The notes beneath the pieces are model-generated. The model made no database searches. It saw nothing but the letters and a program-made list of their open reading frames with translations, and was not told where the DNA came from. The position numbers were made by a program, and so were the translations under genes. A DNA stretch of 64,000 nucleotides from Phytopseudomonas flavescens. Lineage in GTDB: Bacteria > Pseudomonadota > Gammaproteobacteria > Pseudomonadales > Pseudomonadaceae. This document shows positions 62,415 to 64,000 of this stretch, piece after piece. The first letter of the stretch is position 1. The number at the start of each line of letters is the position of its first letter. The stretch lies in NCBI RefSeq assembly GCF_900100535.1, contig NZ_FNDG01000002.1:372001-436000 (forward strand). Direction: 5' to 3'.

Positions 62415-63623
62415 ATGGCAGGCTCTTCAAGCACCGCAGCGCAACAAGACCGCCAGTTGCTCCTCCAGCCGTCCAGGCTTGGCCGGCTGGCCCTGGCGAA
62501 CCGGCTGGTGGTCGCCCCGATGACCCGCGTGAGCGCGACCGAGCAGGGGGTGCCTACTGCGCGAATGAGCGATTACTACCGCCGTTTCGCCGAAGGTGGC
62601 TTTGGCTTGGTGATCACCGAAGGCCTTTATACGGACCGACGATCGTCCCAGGGGTATCTGTTTCAACCCGGCCTGGCCAATGCGGCTCAGCTCGACGGAT
62701 GGCGAAAGATCGTCGCGAATGTTCATGATGGGGGCGGGCGGATCATTGCCCAGCTCATGCATGCAGGGGCGTTGTCCCAGGGCAGCGCTCACAGCGATCG
62801 AAACCTCGGCCCTTCGGTCGTGCGGCCGAAGGGGCAGCAGATGGCCTTTTATCGTGGCAAGGGTGAGTATCCCGTGCCGGAAGCGATGACGCTGCAGGAT
62901 ATCTCGAATGCAATTGCTGGCTTTGCAGAGGCGGCTGTACGTGCCCGTGAAGCAGGCTTCGACGGTGTCGAGATTCATGGAGCCAACGGCTATCTCCTGG
63001 ATCAGTTTCTAACCGAAGGCAGCAACCTTCGCAGTGACATCCACGGGGCAAGCCTCGCCGGACGGTTACGCCTGATCAATGAGGTGGTCGCTGCAGTACG
63101 TGATGCGACCGGGCCAGGGTTCGCCGTCGGATTGCGCATCTCCCAGGCCAAGGTCAATGATTTCACCCATAAGTGGTCGCGTGGTGAACAGGAGGCTGCC
63201 GAGATTTTCACCACCCTGGGCACGTTGCCTCTGGACTATCTGCACACCACGGAATATGACGCCTGGACACCCGCCTTCAGCAAAGGGCCGAGTCTCGCTG
63301 CTCTGGCGAAAAAGTACGCTGCTCTGGCAGTGCTGGCCAACGGTTCGCTCCATGATCAGCACCGGGCCGCCGGCATGGTCCGCCGAGACGAAGCCGATGC
63401 AGTTGCTCTCGGGCGTGGCGCGATTATGCATGCCGATTGGCCGAGGCGGCTGGCTGACGGTAGGCCTTTGAACGCTTTCGATCCAGGGCTGCTGTCTCCG
63501 CTTGCCGATCTCGAAAATGCCGAACGCTTCCAGGCTGAGCAAGGGCTTGGACAAGGCCAATGGGCGGCTCCTGCGCAGTGGCAGGGCCAGCCAGGTTTCA
63601 AATGTAGAGACGGCTTTAGCTGA
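62415..63623 (+). CDS. Old yellow enzyme-type NADH:flavin oxidoreductase
   Basis: This 402-residue FMN enzyme of the OYE family reduces activated C=C bonds. The substrate-binding His and Asn and the neighbouring Tyr lie in VEIHGANGYLLDQFL, and FMN contacts include RLVVAPMTRVS near the start and ADAVALGRGAIMHADWP near the end. The ATG at 62415 is one base after the RidA stop (an AGGAGGG site lies inside ridA). Coupling of OYE with RidA suggests reduction of an enamine-derived or nitro/enone compound; the actual substrate is unknown. Confidence 0.9.
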   Translation: MAGSSSTAAQQDRQLLLQPSRLGRLALANRLVVAPMTRVSATEQGVPTARMSDYYRRFAEGGFGLVITEGLYTDRRSSQGYLFQPGLANAAQLDGWRKIVANVHDGGGRIIAQLMHAGALSQGSAHSDRNLGPSVVRPKGQQMAFYRGKGEYPVPEAMTLQDISNAIAGFAEAAVRAREAGFDGVEIHGANGYLLDQFLTEGSNLRSDIHGASLAGRLRLINEVVAAVRDATGPGFAVGLRISQAKVNDFTHKWSRGEQEAAEIFTTLGTLPLDYLHTTEYDAWTPAFSKGPSLAALAKKYAALAVLANGSLHDQHRAAGMVRRDEADAVALGRGAIMHADWPRRLADGRPLNAFDPGLLSPLADLENAERFQAEQGLGQGQWAAPAQWQGQPGFKCRDGFS

Positions 63624-63727
63624 CCGGCGCTCACTTTGTTGGACGTCGCAACGGCCCCGCCGGCTGTCACACGCATGAGGATGCGGTATCGTGTCAGCCA
63701 CAGCCTGACGTGCGGACAACTCTAATA

Positions 63728-64000
63728 ATGCTCGATGATCTGTACATCATCGCCGATGACCACCCGATCTTCCGTGATGGACTGGTGCGGCTGCTTGCTC
63801 AGGTACGCCCGCAGGCCTCGCTTCAGGAGGCGGCGACTCTGGATGAAGCATTGACACTGGCACGGTTGCAGCCCCCAGCGGGCATTCTGCTGGATCTGAT
63901 GTATTCCAGTGGCCCCGAATGGGCTTCCATTGCCGACTGGCGTCAGGAATTTCCTGATTCGCTGCTGATAGTGGTGTCCATGTGCGAAGACCCGCTGGTG
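63728..64000 (+). CDS. LuxR/NarL-type response regulator, 3' end cut by window
   Basis: The first 91 residues of a receiver domain are present: YIIADDHPIFRDGLVRLLAQ with the acidic pair, the phosphorylated Asp in GILLDLMYSSGPEW, and the Ser/Thr-like position in IVVSMCEDPLV. The order DDHP with RDGLVRLL is typical of NarL/FixJ-type regulators, which end in a LuxR helix-turn-helix outside the window. The ATG at 63728 has no strong ribosome site. Confidence 0.85.
   Translation, partial: MLDDLYIIADDHPIFRDGLVRLLAQVRPQASLQEAATLDEALTLARLQPPAGILLDLMYSSGPEWASIADWRQEFPDSLLIVVSMCEDPLV

Noticed and set aside
1..64000. CRISPR array, prophage, integron or transposase gene
   Set aside because: No regularly spaced repeats, phage structural genes, integrase or transposase sequences were seen; the only mobile trace is the short MITE-like element.

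Overview
The window is high-GC chromosomal DNA of a Pseudomonas-type gammaproteobacterium. The evidence is the set of pca genes, the three-gene achromobactin NIS synthetase set, MlaA, and intergenic palindromes of the GTAGGGTGGAC type that are common in this group. There is no phage, conjugative element, rRNA, tRNA or CRISPR array. Both window ends cut genes: a benzoate-type transporter on the left and a LuxR/NarL-type response regulator on the right.

Region 1 (1-9.6 kb) is aromatic catabolism: a BenK-like symporter end, a BenR/XylS-like activator, then pcaIJF, pcaT, pcaB, pcaD and pcaC. Together these take 3-carboxymuconate, and the lower beta-ketoadipate pathway, to succinyl-CoA and acetyl-CoA. 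A 15-bp perfect dyad of PcaR-operator type precedes pcaI, although pcaR itself is not here. A reverse-strand aldo/keto reductase and a large FAD dehydrogenase follow (9.6-12.2 kb), then an MsbA-like ABC exporter.

Region 2 (14.3-32.6 kb) is a complete achromobactin-type siderophore locus in the order receptor (acr), acsF, acsD, acsE, MFS exporter (yhcA), acsC, acsB, acsA, cbrABCD. It continues by ATGA overlaps into a FhuF-like ferric reductase and an RraA/aldolase-family protein. A 140-bp MITE-like element sits exactly between acsA and cbrA and appears to have removed the native start and signal-peptide beginning of cbrA.

Region 3 (32.6-36.1 kb) holds a cluster of intergenic palindromes, an mlaA gene with a small coupled downstream gene, and an OmpR/EnvZ-type two-component pair. 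Region 4 (36.2-42.9 kb, reverse strand) looks like a catabolic unit for an amine or beta-amino acid: SnoaL-AraC regulator, DadA/PuuB-like flavoenzyme, polar amino acid ABC importer, RidA, and MmsA.

Region 5 (43-54.7 kb) is mixed: a decayed histidine-kinase fragment, a membrane diguanylate cyclase, an AmiC-like amidase, an ornithine-cyclodeaminase-family gene with a short-chain fatty acid transporter, a 1131-residue molybdopterin oxidoreductase fused to an NAD(P)H reductase and ferredoxin with a divergent LysR gene, and a stretch of gene remnants. Region 6 (54.7-60 kb) is a five-gene operon (MmgE/PrpD, flavin monooxygenase, ABC importer) with the gene content of the Bacillus yxeQ-K-M-N-O system for S-(2-succino)cysteine breakdown. 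The right end has an orphan secreted protein, a GcvA-like LysR, a RidA/old-yellow-enzyme pair and the cut response regulator.
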